From: G965220075 sp965220075
GTDB lineage: Bacteria > Chloroflexota > UBA11872
Direction: 5' to 3'
Assembly (NCBI GenBank): GCA_965220075.1
Contig: OZ244806.1
Span: forward strand, 124,001-188,000
Length of the DNA stretch: 64,000 nucleotides
Made by a program: the position numbers and the translations under genes. The notes beneath the pieces are model-generated. The model worked only from the letters and a program-made list of their open reading frames with translations. It was not told the DNA's origin and did no database searches. Shown one piece after another: positions 1 through 8,934 of the stretch; within the stretch, counting starts at the first letter, position 1, and the number at the start of each line of letters is the position of its first letter.

Positions 1-261
1 CGCGAACCCCGCGATGCCCGCTTGATTCTCGGCCACTACCAGCGCGCCGTCGTTGGAGTCGGTCATGCCGCGATCGCCGCCCCAAAGCGGGTCGCGCAGC
101 GTGACCGGCCGGGGAAGCCGAACGCGGGTGAGATTTGCCGAGTAGGCGGCGCCATCCGGCCGCGCGCGCAGCTGCCAAACGTACTCAGAGGTGTACGAGA
201 CGTCCATGTTCCAGCAGGCCGGCCAGTCCGCCGCCGTTCCGCCCCGCACCAGCGCGCTCAC
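1..261 (-). CDS. GNAT-like N-acetyltransferase, N-terminal part (cut by window edge)
   Basis: An open frame starts at GTG 261 and runs off the window at base 1 (87 codons). The GTG overlaps the stop of the upstream permease as GTGA, so the two are probably translationally coupled. The sequence contains YTSEYVWQLRARPDG followed by RVRLPRPVTLRDP and an LVVAENQ segment. This resembles the first strands of a group of Chloroflexota GNAT proteins as I remember them. The acetyl-CoA binding motif would lie beyond the edge, so the family call rests on the N-terminus alone and the substrate is unknown. Confidence 0.6.
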   Translation of the reverse strand, partial: MSALVRGGTAADWPACWNMDVSYTSEYVWQLRARPDGAAYSANLTRVRLPRPVTLRDPLWGGDRGMTDSNDGALVVAENQAGIAGFA

Positions 262-1439
262 GGAGACACCGTGCGGCGGTAGACGTAGAGCAGCAGGACG
301 CGCGCGACGCCCGCGACCGGCAGCGCTATGACCATGCCGGTGACTCCCCACATCTGCAGGCCGGCGAAGATTGCAAACAAGGCGACGAAAGGATGCACCC
401 GGACCACGCGGCCAACCACGTTGGGGATCACCAAGTAGTCCTCCAGTTGGCGCAAGACCGTGTACATCACGGCCACGACCACGCCGGCCACCCAGCCCGG
501 CCAGCCGAAATTGTTGTCCGTGATCAGGGCGAGCCCGATGGGCGGGATGGCCGCAATCACCGGACCGAATAACGGAATCAGCTCGAGAAAGCCCGTGGCC
601 AGGGCGAGAATGAGCGCGAACGGGATGCCGATTACGGAAAGCCCGATGTAGGTCGTGACGCTCATGATCACCACGAGAATGATCTCGCCGCGGATGAAGC
701 CGCCAAAGACGCGATCGATAGCGGCCACGAGCTGCGTGATCTCGGGACGCTCGGCGGCGGGGACCAGGGAGACGAGATTGCGAATCAAGCGGGGGCCGGC
801 AAGGAGCAGATAGCCGGCCGCCACCAGGGCCAGCATCACATGCAGAACGCCCCGAAAGGCCGTTCGAAAGGCACCCAGGGCGGCGGCCGTATCGGACAAG
901 AAGCCGGTGACTCCGGACGCGGCCGAGTCCAGTAGGTCTTGCAGGGAGACGGGCTGGCCGAGCACGGTCTCAGGCAAGGAGACCTCAGCCTCGGCCACGA
1001 TTCCGGGAAGCCGTTCCAGCACCTCGTTGACCTGCTCGGCAAGGCGCGGCGCCAGCGAAACGGCGGCCAGCACTACCAAACCCACGCCGATCACGTACAA
1101 CAAGGCCACGGCCGCCGGCCTGGGGGCGCGCGTGGCGCCGCACAGCAGGTTCACGGCGGGATTGAGCACGTAGGCAAAGATGCCCGCCCACACGAAGGGT
1201 CCCAGGATGTCGCGGGCGCCCCAAAGCACCAGGGCGGCCAGGACGAGCACCGAGATCAGGGCGAATCGGCGGGTTCCTCTGGACCACCGCGCGGTCGTGT
1301 CGACCGGCTCCGCCCGCACGCCGTCTGGATCGTGTGCGGAAGGGTGCGGCGGTATGAGACGCAGGTGCTTTAGAAGACGGCGCAGCGCTGCAAAGCCCAG
1401 GCCAGCATTGGGCGACTCGGGTGGGGTCTGGGTGGCCAA
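258..1439 (-). CDS. AI-2E family transporter (PerM/TqsA-like permease)
   Basis: A 393-residue polytopic membrane protein. After about 60 polar residues come hydrophobic helices, a long soluble loop rich in VSL/LPG segments, then the typical C-terminal membrane block with ELIPLFGPVIAAIPPIG, the hallmark of the AI-2E exporter family (PF01594). Members are linked to export of small molecules or ion-coupled transport; the true substrate is rarely known. The apparent start is TTG at 1439 with no clear ribosome binding site; GTG at 1319, closer to the first membrane helix, is an alternative. It is followed with GTGA overlap by the GNAT gene. Confidence 0.85.
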   Translation of the reverse strand: MATQTPPESPNAGLGFAALRRLLKHLRLIPPHPSAHDPDGVRAEPVDTTARWSRGTRRFALISVLVLAALVLWGARDILGPFVWAGIFAYVLNPAVNLLCGATRAPRPAAVALLYVIGVGLVVLAAVSLAPRLAEQVNEVLERLPGIVAEAEVSLPETVLGQPVSLQDLLDSAASGVTGFLSDTAAALGAFRTAFRGVLHVMLALVAAGYLLLAGPRLIRNLVSLVPAAERPEITQLVAAIDRVFGGFIRGEIILVVIMSVTTYIGLSVIGIPFALILALATGFLELIPLFGPVIAAIPPIGLALITDNNFGWPGWVAGVVVAVMYTVLRQLEDYLVIPNVVGRVVRVHPFVALFAIFAGLQMWGVTGMVIALPVAGVARVLLLYVYRRTVSP

Positions 1440-1529
1440 GATAGATCGGGTTTCGCGCGCGGTGCGGCGATTTTGATGATAGACGACAGCCGGGGGCGCG
1501 CCGCTTGGCCGCCCCGGGGACGCCGTCGG

Positions 1530-2693
1530 TCAGCTCGAGGCGGTGCGCCGAGCCCGCAGCGCGCTGGACGAGATGTCTACCCGCACCTCACTGGCCGGAA
1601 TGGCCTGGAACAAATCTTGAAACGGCGCCGGAATCGGCAGGTCGGATAGCTCCACGAAGCGAGCGCCTTCACGCCGGCCGGCCACCAAGAACCGATTCCC
1701 AAGCCGACCCAGCTCGCACAGAGCGTCGTCGCGCGGCCGCTCGCCGCCGTAGTAATCGGGCGCGACGATGCGGCGCGCCGTGTCCACGCCGACCGCGAAG
1801 GCGCTGCCGGGCAGAAGGCGCGCCTTGGCGATGAAGGTGGGCGCCGCGGTGACGAGCAGGAGCGCCTCGCCCCGGAACTGACCCGCGCGCTCGGCTACGA
1901 CCTCGGGAGCGAGCGGCGGCTTGTCGACGTTCTGAACCGAAAGCTCGTAGGCCACGGGCGCGGCGCCGCGGCGTGCCGCGGCTGCCAGGAGCGCGCGGTG
2001 GCCCTGGTGGAGTGGATCGAAGGACCCGGATACGACCGCGCCGGGCGCCGCGCCGCCCGCTCGCACGCGACCGTCCGGCCAGAACGAGAGCCAGGGCTGC
2101 GCTCCGCCGACCAGGACGCCGGGCGGCGGCGCCACGAACTCCTCGGAGCTTCGAAGCCGATCGGCCGGCGTGAGCGGGGACGGCGGCCGGTCCGCCTCGC
2201 CGGCCGCGTCCAGCAGCAGGTCCAGAAGCACCCACTCCGCGATCGATTCTTCCTGCGCGCGAGTTCGCGCCCCCTTGGCCAGGGTGAGAGCCGTGCGGCC
2301 CAGGCGGAATCCGTCGAACGCGGTCGCGAAAACGCAGTGCTCCCCGCGGCGCGAACGGTCGGTAGCGAGCGCGGCCGTGCTCCCGAGTCCCAGGATGGGG
2401 ACGCCGCCGCCCGGTCGAAGGGCGCGCGCACGTTCGAAGGCGCGGCGGGCCATGGCGTCGGCGGTCTCCTGCGAGCAAGAGCCGGAGAGCTCCGCGCCCA
2501 GGTAGGCGGCCAGAGCGGTGTGCGCGTAGGGGACTTGCGCTTCCAGCACCGTGCGCGACGCGCCGGGTTGCCGCAGCAGGCGCGCTATGGCGGCGCTGCC
2601 GCCGCCCGACAGCGCCAGGGCCGCCATCGTCCGCGCGGCGTGCAGCCGCTCTATGCAGGCAGTGAGCCGGCCGTCCCCGCGATGCTTCGGCAC
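1530..2693 (-). CDS. CinA C-terminal-like domain fused to an NMNAT-like nucleotidyltransferase
   Basis: A 387-residue two-domain protein. Residues about 10-170 resemble the CinA C-terminal (PncC, NMN deamidase) fold, with LSGGGSAAI, an LLRQPGASRTVLEAQVPY stretch and LGLGSTAALATDRSRRGEH. Residues about 215-385 carry GSFDPLHQGHRALL, the nucleotide-binding HxGH motif of the NadD/cytidylyltransferase superfamily, and end with VRVDISSSALR, matching the ISST-type C-terminal motif of NMN adenylyltransferases. This arrangement resembles an uncharacterised eukaryotic (plant and fungal) nucleotidyltransferase-like family that I recall. A role in NAD or pyridine nucleotide salvage is inference. It starts at GTG 2693 and lies downstream of the Rieske and amidohydrolase genes on the same strand. 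Confidence 0.75.
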   Translation of the reverse strand: MPKHRGDGRLTACIERLHAARTMAALALSGGGSAAIARLLRQPGASRTVLEAQVPYAHTALAAYLGAELSGSCSQETADAMARRAFERARALRPGGGVPILGLGSTAALATDRSRRGEHCVFATAFDGFRLGRTALTLAKGARTRAQEESIAEWVLLDLLLDAAGEADRPPSPLTPADRLRSSEEFVAPPPGVLVGGAQPWLSFWPDGRVRAGGAAPGAVVSGSFDPLHQGHRALLAAAARRGAAPVAYELSVQNVDKPPLAPEVVAERAGQFRGEALLLVTAAPTFIAKARLLPGSAFAVGVDTARRIVAPDYYGGERPRDDALCELGRLGNRFLVAGRREGARFVELSDLPIPAPFQDLFQAIPASEVRVDISSSALRARRTASS

Positions 2694-2750
2694 GGCTAGC
2701 GGATCATTGGCTCAGAGGGTCCCGGACCTTGGGTCTTTGAACGAACCCGA

Positions 2751-3116
2751 TCAGCCCACATCCACAATCACGCGCCCGGCCTCGACCCGCACTGGAAAAG
2801 CCCGCACGCGCACTCGCTCAGGCTCGACCAGCGAGCATCCGGTGGCGACGTTGTAGGCCCAGCCGTGCCACGGACAGCGCAGAATCAGGCCCTGCTGTTG
2901 CTGCGTGACCGGCCCGCCCACTTCGGCCGCCCGCGCGACGCCTCCAATGGTTCCGGCCGAGAGCCGGCCTCCCTGGTGCGGGCAGATATCGCGCAGAGCG
3001 TAGAAATCGTGCCCGCGGCGCACGAGCGCCAGCGACCGCCCGTCAACCTCAATGCGCAGCGGCCGGCCGCCGGGGAAGTCGGCAACGGCGCCTACATCAC
3101 GCTCGCTGGAAGTCAT
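2751..3116 (-). CDS. Small Rieske [2Fe-2S] ferredoxin-like protein (copy 1)
   Basis: A 121-residue single-domain Rieske protein. The cluster ligands are visible as ICPHQGG (Cys45, His47) and CPWHGWAYN (Cys81, His84), the CxH...CxxH pattern of soluble Rieske ferredoxins and dioxygenase N-terminal domains. No signal peptide or membrane segment is seen, so it is probably a cytoplasmic electron carrier. The ATG at 3116 lies inside the last codons of the upstream amidohydrolase, giving a 20-nt overlap. The same pairing recurs at 7825-9292. The electron partner is unknown. Confidence 0.88.
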   Translation of the reverse strand: MTSSERDVGAVADFPGGRPLRIEVDGRSLALVRRGHDFYALRDICPHQGGRLSAGTIGGVARAAEVGGPVTQQQQGLILRCPWHGWAYNVATGCSLVEPERVRVRAFPVRVEAGRVIVDVG

Positions 3117-4248
3117 AGAAGGCAAGGGCGTTTTCCACCATGATCTTGCGGCGCAGATCTCTGGGAACTACCGAGGGCAAGGCGCGATCGGGCGCGTCGA
3201 AGTCCCAGTGCGGGTAGTCGGTAGAGAACATCAAGAAGTCCTCGGAACCGATCATCTCGATGATCTGAAGGAGGTGGCGCGGGTCGGACGGCTCCTCCAT
3301 CGGCTGAGTGGTGGCGCGGAAGTGCGTACGGATGTACTCGCTGGGCAGCTTGGTGAGCCAGGGGACTTCATCCCGCAGCGCCCTGTAGTTCTTGTCGAAG
3401 CGCCACATCAGAGCCGGCAGCCAGGCGAACCCGCCCTCGAGGAGCGCCACGCGGAGCGCGGGGAAGCGCTCGAAGACGCCCTCGGCCACGAGGCTCATCA
3501 CCTGCGCCTCGAACGCTTGCGACATGCCGGTGTGGTCCTCGAGGTAGTAGGACGGCCAGCCGGACGCCGTGATCGGGCTGAGATTGGCGCCCCCGAAGTG
3601 AATTCCGACCGGAAGGCCCATGTCACAGGCCGCTTCGAAGATGGGATGGAACTGCCGCTGACCGAGAGGCGCCTGGGACCGCACGTAGAGCAGCACCTGC
3701 ACGAAGCTCGGGTCTCGCGCGGCGCGTCGAATCTCGGCGGCGGCCGCGGCCGGTTGCTGAGGGGTCACGACGATAGAGCCGCGCCAGCGCGGGTCATGCT
3801 CCAGCCAAATGGCGGCCGTCCACTCGTTTACGGCGCGCGCCAGAGCGACCGCCAAGTCCGGGTTGCGAATCCCGTCCACCCCGTAAAGCGGATTGAGAAC
3901 GGCGTAGTCCACCTGCCAGGCGTCCAAAAGCTGGCCGCGCGCAAAGTCCGGATCGGCGCCGGGCCGGCCGCCGCCGGGCGGAAAGGCGTCGCGGCGGGAT
4001 GCGAACTCGAAGACCTTTGGATAGAAGCTGAGGGCGGGACCCTCGAAGCCGCCCTGCTCGATGTAGGCGCACCAGCGCTCCGAGAGGAACGGCAGCAGGT
4101 CTCGAATCGAGTCGACGGCACTATGAGCGTCGCAGTCGACGAGCGTGACCGCGGTGCGGTCAGAGGACCGAATATCGCGGGACTCGAGGGGCGCCTCTAT
4201 GCCGCCGGGGGGAGGATCGAGCTGAGTAGGTACGGCTGTGCGAGCCAT
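3097..4248 (-). CDS. Amidohydrolase 2 family metal-dependent hydrolase or decarboxylase (copy 1)
   Basis: A 383-residue TIM-barrel protein of the amidohydrolase 2 family (PF04909; includes ACMSD-like decarboxylases and lactone hydrolases). It shows an N-terminal metal motif VDCDAH, a central GIHFGGANL histidine and a C-terminal STDYPHWDFD segment with the conserved aspartate. ATG 4248 is chosen because GGAGGTG lies 6-7 nt upstream, an excellent ribosome binding site; an upstream extension to 4287 is possible but unneeded. It overlaps the Rieske gene downstream. Substrate unknown; cyclic or aromatic carboxylates are typical for the family. It is paralogous to the protein at 7825-8934. Confidence 0.85.
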   Translation of the reverse strand: MARTAVPTQLDPPPGGIEAPLESRDIRSSDRTAVTLVDCDAHSAVDSIRDLLPFLSERWCAYIEQGGFEGPALSFYPKVFEFASRRDAFPPGGGRPGADPDFARGQLLDAWQVDYAVLNPLYGVDGIRNPDLAVALARAVNEWTAAIWLEHDPRWRGSIVVTPQQPAAAAAEIRRAARDPSFVQVLLYVRSQAPLGQRQFHPIFEAACDMGLPVGIHFGGANLSPITASGWPSYYLEDHTGMSQAFEAQVMSLVAEGVFERFPALRVALLEGGFAWLPALMWRFDKNYRALRDEVPWLTKLPSEYIRTHFRATTQPMEEPSDPRHLLQIIEMIGSEDFLMFSTDYPHWDFDAPDRALPSVVPRDLRRKIMVENALAFYDFQRA

Positions 4249-4353
4249 GAGTGCACCTCCTAGCGCAGAGGGTGGCCCGCCGCGCAATCAGCGTCAAGAC
4301 CTACGCTTGCGCGCCGAGGCCGCGCCGTCCGCCGTCGACAGGTCGAGACGGGG

Positions 4354-5868
4354 CTAGAGCCGGTAGATGCGGCCGTATTTGGCGCGCAGGTGGCGCAGCA
4401 ACGGCGCGACGTCGAGCGGCCCGCCCACAACCCGCTGAAGCAGCTCGTTGGCGGTGTACTTGCTGCCGTGGCGATAGACGTTCTCACGCAGCCAGGCGCG
4501 CAGCAGGTCGAACTCGCCGCGTTCGATTTGAGAGGGGATCCGCGGGTGCGCGTCCAGAGCGGCCGCAAACACCTGGGCGGCGATGATATTGCCCAGCGTG
4601 TAACCCTGGAACGCCCCGCCGATGAGGCCGGCGAACCAATGAACGTCCTGCAGCGCGCCGTCGCGATCATCCGGCGGCGCCACGCCGAGATCGTCCCGGT
4701 AGCGGGCGCGCCACGCGTCCGGCAGATCGCGGACGGCAAGCTTGCCCTCGAGCAGCTGGCTCTCAAGCTCGAACCGGATCATGACGTGCAGGTTGTAGGT
4801 GACTTCATCCGCATCGGTTCGAATGAGGGAAGGGGCCACCTTGTTGACGGCGTGGTGGAAGGTCTGGAGCTTCACCGCGCCGAACTGGGCGGGGAAGGCC
4901 TCCTGAAGGCGCGGATAGAAGTGCGTCCAGAAACGGCGGCCGCGGCCGACGAAGTTCTCCCAGAGACGCGACTGGCTCTCGTGCACGCCCGACGACGTTC
5001 CGCAGCCGAGCGGAGTGCCCTCGAACGCGGGATCGATGCCCTGCTCGTAAAGCGCGTGCCCGGCCTCGTGCATGCTGCTGAATAGCGCGTCGCCCAGCTC
5101 GTCGTCCTTGTAGCGGGTGGTGATGCGCACGTCGTCCAGCGAGAACTTGGTCATGAATGGATGCGCGGTGGGATCAAGGCGTCCGCGCCGGAAGTCGTAG
5201 CCGAAACCGCGCACGACGGACTCGGCGAAAGCGCGCTGCGCCGCGCGGTCGAAGGGCTGATTCAGACAGCTCGCGTCCAGGCCGGGCCGCGCCGCGATAG
5301 CTTCGACCAGGGGCTTGAGGCCATCGCGCAGTGCGCCAAAAAGCGCGCGAGTGGCGGCCACCGTCATCCCCGGATCGGAAAAGTCGATCAGGGGGTCGGC
5401 GACGTGGGCATAGCCGGGGAAGAACTCGGCCAGCTCCCGGCTCAAGTCAAGAGTCTTCTCCAGAAAGGGGCGGACGGCTCGGAAATCGTTGGCGGGCCGC
5501 GCCTCCACCCAGGCGGCGTAGGAGGCGGCGCCGTGCTCGTGCAGGCGCGCGGTGTACTCGGGCGGCACCTTCACTGCGCGCTCGTACTCGCGGCGCGTGA
5601 CGCGGATGAGGCTGGCGTCGTCATCGTCGAAGGGCAGGCGCTCGGCGTGCGGCGTCAAGTCGTCGAGCAGCGCGCCGATGGCCGGATCGGTGAACCTGGC
5701 GTGGGCGAGGCGGCTCAAGGTGGCCAGTTGACGTCCACGCGCGGCGGCGCCGCCGGGCGGCATGTAGGTGGTCTGATCCCAGTGCAGGAGCGCGGCGGCG
5801 GACTCGAGGTCGTTTACCTCCAGCAGGCGTGCCCGCAGCGCCGCGAGCGTAGCCTCGGTGGACCTCAT
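4354..5868 (-). CDS. Carboxypeptidase Taq (M32 family zinc metallocarboxypeptidase)
   Basis: 504 residues, the usual M32 size. The zinc motif HEAGH is at residues 267-271, followed by the family motif HESQSRLWEN from residue 296, which supplies the third ligand (Glu). N-terminal LLHWDQTTYMPPGG and C-terminal IGGAFQGYTLGNI are also typical of M32. It removes C-terminal residues from peptides and is normally cytoplasmic. The frame stays open upstream for 81 codons, but family homology begins at ATG 5868. No strong ribosome binding site is seen. It lies 58 bp after surE on the same strand. Confidence 0.92.
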   Translation of the reverse strand: MRSTEATLAALRARLLEVNDLESAAALLHWDQTTYMPPGGAAARGRQLATLSRLAHARFTDPAIGALLDDLTPHAERLPFDDDDASLIRVTRREYERAVKVPPEYTARLHEHGAASYAAWVEARPANDFRAVRPFLEKTLDLSRELAEFFPGYAHVADPLIDFSDPGMTVAATRALFGALRDGLKPLVEAIAARPGLDASCLNQPFDRAAQRAFAESVVRGFGYDFRRGRLDPTAHPFMTKFSLDDVRITTRYKDDELGDALFSSMHEAGHALYEQGIDPAFEGTPLGCGTSSGVHESQSRLWENFVGRGRRFWTHFYPRLQEAFPAQFGAVKLQTFHHAVNKVAPSLIRTDADEVTYNLHVMIRFELESQLLEGKLAVRDLPDAWRARYRDDLGVAPPDDRDGALQDVHWFAGLIGGAFQGYTLGNIIAAQVFAAALDAHPRIPSQIERGEFDLLRAWLRENVYRHGSKYTANELLQRVVGGPLDVAPLLRHLRAKYGRIYRL

Positions 5869-5926
5869 GGCGATATGCGGGCCGGCGCGAAACCCGGCCG
5901 AACCATCGAGGCGCCGTTCGTTCGGT

Positions 5927-6769
5927 TCACACCCCGGCTCCGATGGCCTGCGCGACCGACGGCCACGGGTCGCCGCGCAGCACGCGGCCGCTGAAGGGCT
6001 CGGTGACGCATACCGAGACGGCGCCGGCGCGGAGCGCGTCGATCTCGTCGCCGACCTCGCACGGCCCGCCGAGAAACTCGCCGTAAGAAAGCTCGAGCGT
6101 GACGCCGCCATCGCCGTCGGCGGCCTGCTTGACGATGTGCAGATCCTCGAAGAGCGTGAAGCGCGCGGGCGTGGTCAGCCGGACGGGCGAGGTGAGTCCG
6201 TAGTCCTCCGGGAAGTTGATGTTGACGAGCGCCGGCCGGCCGGTGAGCTTCTCCGCCTGCATCGACCTAATGAGCCGCGCCACGCCGGCGGCCATCATGG
6301 ACAGACGGGCGCGCGCGTGATCCTGAGCCTCGGATCCGTCCGCCGGCGGTTCCAGCCGCTCCCTCCAGGAAGCCGATACGGCGATGCCGGTGCGGCCGCG
6401 GTCCACGCCCACGCGGGCGGCGCCGACCGTGCCCGATGACACGTAGCTCTGCGCGCCGGGATTCCAGCCGTTGTTGATGCCGGAGACCACCACGTCGGGA
6501 TCCGCCGGGAACCCGTGCATGGCGCCGACGGCGGCCATGGTTGCCGGTGTGGCGTCCACCGTATAGGCCGGTACGTCCAGATCGATTCCGGCCGGCGGCG
6601 CGGCCGGGCGAAGGTGGAGAGTCGCGGTGAGCGAGAGGGACATGCCGGCGCCGCTGTAGTTGCGGTCGGGCGAGTACACCCGCACGTCGCCCAGCGCCGA
6701 CATCTCGGCCGCAAGCGCCCAGATGCCGGGGTCGTGGATGCCGTCGTCGTTTACAACCAGGATCTTCAC
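5927..6769 (-). CDS. surE: 5'-nucleotidase SurE
   Basis: 280 residues starting MKILVVNDDG, where the Asp-Asp pair binds the divalent metal; SGINNGWNPG and the YVSSGTVGAAR segment are also characteristic of SurE. The enzyme dephosphorylates nucleoside 5'- and 3'-monophosphates and is associated with stress survival. The ATG overlaps the stop of the upstream methyltransferase as ATGA, so the pair is translationally coupled. Length is slightly above the usual 250-260. Confidence 0.94.
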   Translation of the reverse strand: MKILVVNDDGIHDPGIWALAAEMSALGDVRVYSPDRNYSGAGMSLSLTATLHLRPAAPPAGIDLDVPAYTVDATPATMAAVGAMHGFPADPDVVVSGINNGWNPGAQSYVSSGTVGAARVGVDRGRTGIAVSASWRERLEPPADGSEAQDHARARLSMMAAGVARLIRSMQAEKLTGRPALVNINFPEDYGLTSPVRLTTPARFTLFEDLHIVKQAADGDGGVTLELSYGEFLGGPCEVGDEIDALRAGAVSVCVTEPFSGRVLRGDPWPSVAQAIGAGV

Positions 6770-7581
6770 GCTGCGGGTTTCCTTCCCACGTAGTGGATCT
6801 CGTAGCTCCAGTCCTCGAGGCCGCGCGGTCCGGCGGCGTCCTTGGCTTTCGCGCGCAACGAAGCGGCCACGCGGTCGGCCTCGTGGGGGGGAAGCTGAGC
6901 TTGTATGTAGGCGGTGGCCGCCAGCAGCGCGTCGACGAGCCGGTCGGCATCATGCCAGCGATGAGTGGTGGCGGCGGTGAGGCCGCTGGCCAGCAGCCCG
7001 GCGGCATGCGCGGCGGCGTCGACGGCGCCGATGGTGGGCGGCCGAAACAGGTCGATGAAAGCTTGCGCGCGCGCGCCCAGAACCTCCCCGAGGGACGATC
7101 GCATGAGCCGCTCGACCGGCCGTCCCAGCGCGCGATCGCCGATGAGGGTTACGTCCGCCACCCCATCCGGCCTGAGCAGGCGTGCGATCTGCCGGAATGC
7201 CAAGCACTGGTCGGGCAGGTGACTCAAGCAGCGGCGGCTCACGATGACGTCGAACGCCGCGGCCGGAAACGGCAGGCGCTCAGCGTCAGCCTGCAGGAGG
7301 CGCACGGTGCGTTCGCCGGCCAATTCCTGACGCGCGCGGCGCAGCATCCCGGTGGAAAGGTCCAGGCCGACAATCAGATTCGCGGTCCGCTGTTCCAGAA
7401 GCGGTTGCATGGACGCGCCGGCGCCGCAGCCCACATCGAGCGCCAGGCCGCCGCTTGGGACTTCGGGCGCCGGGACCGGCCGTGAGCGCGGTCGCCGCGG
7501 CTGGCCGTGGCCGAAGCCGGGTGCGCGCAGATCGTAGCCAAGACGTACGGCGTTGCGAATCCGACTGGCTTCGTCACTCAT
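6766..7581 (-). CDS. Class I SAM-dependent methyltransferase
   Basis: 271 residues with the SAM motif I LDVGCGAGASMQPLL at about residue 50, an acidic end of beta 2 in VGLDLSTGML, and motif II-like LPFPAAAFDVIVSRRCLSHLP. This is the Methyltransf_11 type of Rossmann fold. The C-terminal half is alpha-helical and not diagnostic, so the substrate is unknown. It is first in a three-gene run with surE (ATGA overlap) and the M32 peptidase. Confidence 0.8.
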   Translation of the reverse strand: MSDEASRIRNAVRLGYDLRAPGFGHGQPRRPRSRPVPAPEVPSGGLALDVGCGAGASMQPLLEQRTANLIVGLDLSTGMLRRARQELAGERTVRLLQADAERLPFPAAAFDVIVSRRCLSHLPDQCLAFRQIARLLRPDGVADVTLIGDRALGRPVERLMRSSLGEVLGARAQAFIDLFRPPTIGAVDAAAHAAGLLASGLTAATTHRWHDADRLVDALLAATAYIQAQLPPHEADRVAASLRAKAKDAAGPRGLEDWSYEIHYVGRKPAA

Positions 7582-7824
7582 TGCGGCTGAGGCGCGGTTC
7601 GGCAGGCGGGGGCGGGTGTGGGTGTGGGTGGACAGGTATTTCGCGTCTCGGACGCACCGGCAGTTGCCATGGTTGCAGGTGGATTACATCACATCTTCGC
7701 TGATCGGGCGGGGAGCAACCGTAAGCGGCGCACCACGCGAATGCCCGAATGGACGCCGCTCAGACTCAGCCTCCAATCCGCTAACATTCACCCGATTGGC
7801 TTTGCCAGGTGTGCAGGTGCCGCA

Positions 7825-8934
7825 ATGAGCGCCCTGAAAACCAGCTCACTTGAGGCCATGGGGCCGGCGCGCGCGCCCAAGATCGCGCCCTTCATCGTCG
7901 ACTGCGATTGCCACACGCTGTGGCACTCGATCGAGGACCTGTTCCCTTACCTGCCGCGCCACTACCGCGAGAACATCCAGCACTTCGGCCCGATGCTGCC
8001 TTCCGGCCTGTACACCAACATGCCCAACAGGCATGGCTACCGGGACGACCACGACGTGGACGAGGACACCGACTTCGCGCGCTTCACGGCCCGGGAGCAC
8101 CTGGACCGCTACCAGATCGACGTCGCGGTGCTGACCGGACAGAGCCTATACAACATCGTGGGCAGCCCCAATCTCGACTACGCGTCCGCCCTCAGCCGGG
8201 CCTACAACGACTGGGTTATGGAGGCATGGGCGGCCAAGGACGCGCGCTATCGGGTGCTGCTAACGGTGTGCCCGAACGACCCGGTGCAGGCGGTTGAGGA
8301 AATCGAGCGACTGGGCGGCCACTCGGCGGTGGTAGGGGTGCTCTTCCCGGCGGGCTCGCGCAACCCCTACGGCAACCGCGCCTACCATCCGATCTACGCG
8401 GCGGCCGAGCGGCACGGTCTGGCCATGGTGACGCACTTCGGCGGCGAGGGAGGCGGGGTGACGAATCCCCCCACCGCGGCGGGCTTTCCGAGCTACTACC
8501 TCGAGATGCGCATGGCCCGTCCGCAGATCGCGCAAGCGCATGCAGTGAGCCTGGTGTGCGAGGGCGTGTTCGAGAAGTTTCCGGGGCTCCGCTGGCTGTT
8601 CATCGAAGTGGATACCTGGTGGGTGGCGGGATTGATGTGGCACTTCGACGCGGACTGGAAAGCCGTGCGCAAGTACACGCCCTGGGTCCGGCGGCCGCCC
8701 AGCGAGTATGTGCGCGAGCACATGCGCTTCGGGTCTCAGCCGCTCGAACAGCCGCCGACGCGCGCCGATCTGGCGCGCATGTTCGATTGGATGCACGCGG
8801 AGGAGACCTTGGTGTACGCGAGCGACTTCCCTCATTGGGATTGGGACGAGCCGCGCGCCGCGGCCGCCGACATACCCAGGAAGCTGCGCGAAGCCGTCTT
8901 CGGCGCCAATGCGCGCGCACTCTTCAACCTCTAA
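7825..8934 (+). CDS. Amidohydrolase 2 family metal-dependent hydrolase or decarboxylase (copy 2)
   Basis: 369 residues and clearly paralogous to the protein at 3097-4248: FIVDCDCHTLWHSIEDLFPYL replaces the copy-1 VDCDAH segment (quoted in part), VTHFGGEGGG gives the central histidine, and YASDFPHWDWDEP gives the C-terminal metal Asp. ATG 7825 is the best start, with GCAGGTG about 7 nt upstream; the frame is open further 5' without family similarity. The gene overlaps the following Rieske gene by 26 nt. Substrate unknown. Confidence 0.85.
   Translation: MSALKTSSLEAMGPARAPKIAPFIVDCDCHTLWHSIEDLFPYLPRHYRENIQHFGPMLPSGLYTNMPNRHGYRDDHDVDEDTDFARFTAREHLDRYQIDVAVLTGQSLYNIVGSPNLDYASALSRAYNDWVMEAWAAKDARYRVLLTVCPNDPVQAVEEIERLGGHSAVVGVLFPAGSRNPYGNRAYHPIYAAAERHGLAMVTHFGGEGGGVTNPPTAAGFPSYYLEMRMARPQIAQAHAVSLVCEGVFEKFPGLRWLFIEVDTWWVAGLMWHFDADWKAVRKYTPWVRRPPSEYVREHMRFGSQPLEQPPTRADLARMFDWMHAEETLVYASDFPHWDWDEPRAAAADIPRKLREAVFGANARALFNL

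Noticed and set aside
4249..4287. Upstream extension of amidohydrolase 1 to 4287
   Set aside because: A strong AGGAGGTG site lies before ATG 4248, inside the extension, which is not conserved-looking.
5161..5994. A 277-codon plus-strand frame opposite the M32 peptidase
   Set aside because: No domain, and it mirrors a gene with an intact HEAGH motif.
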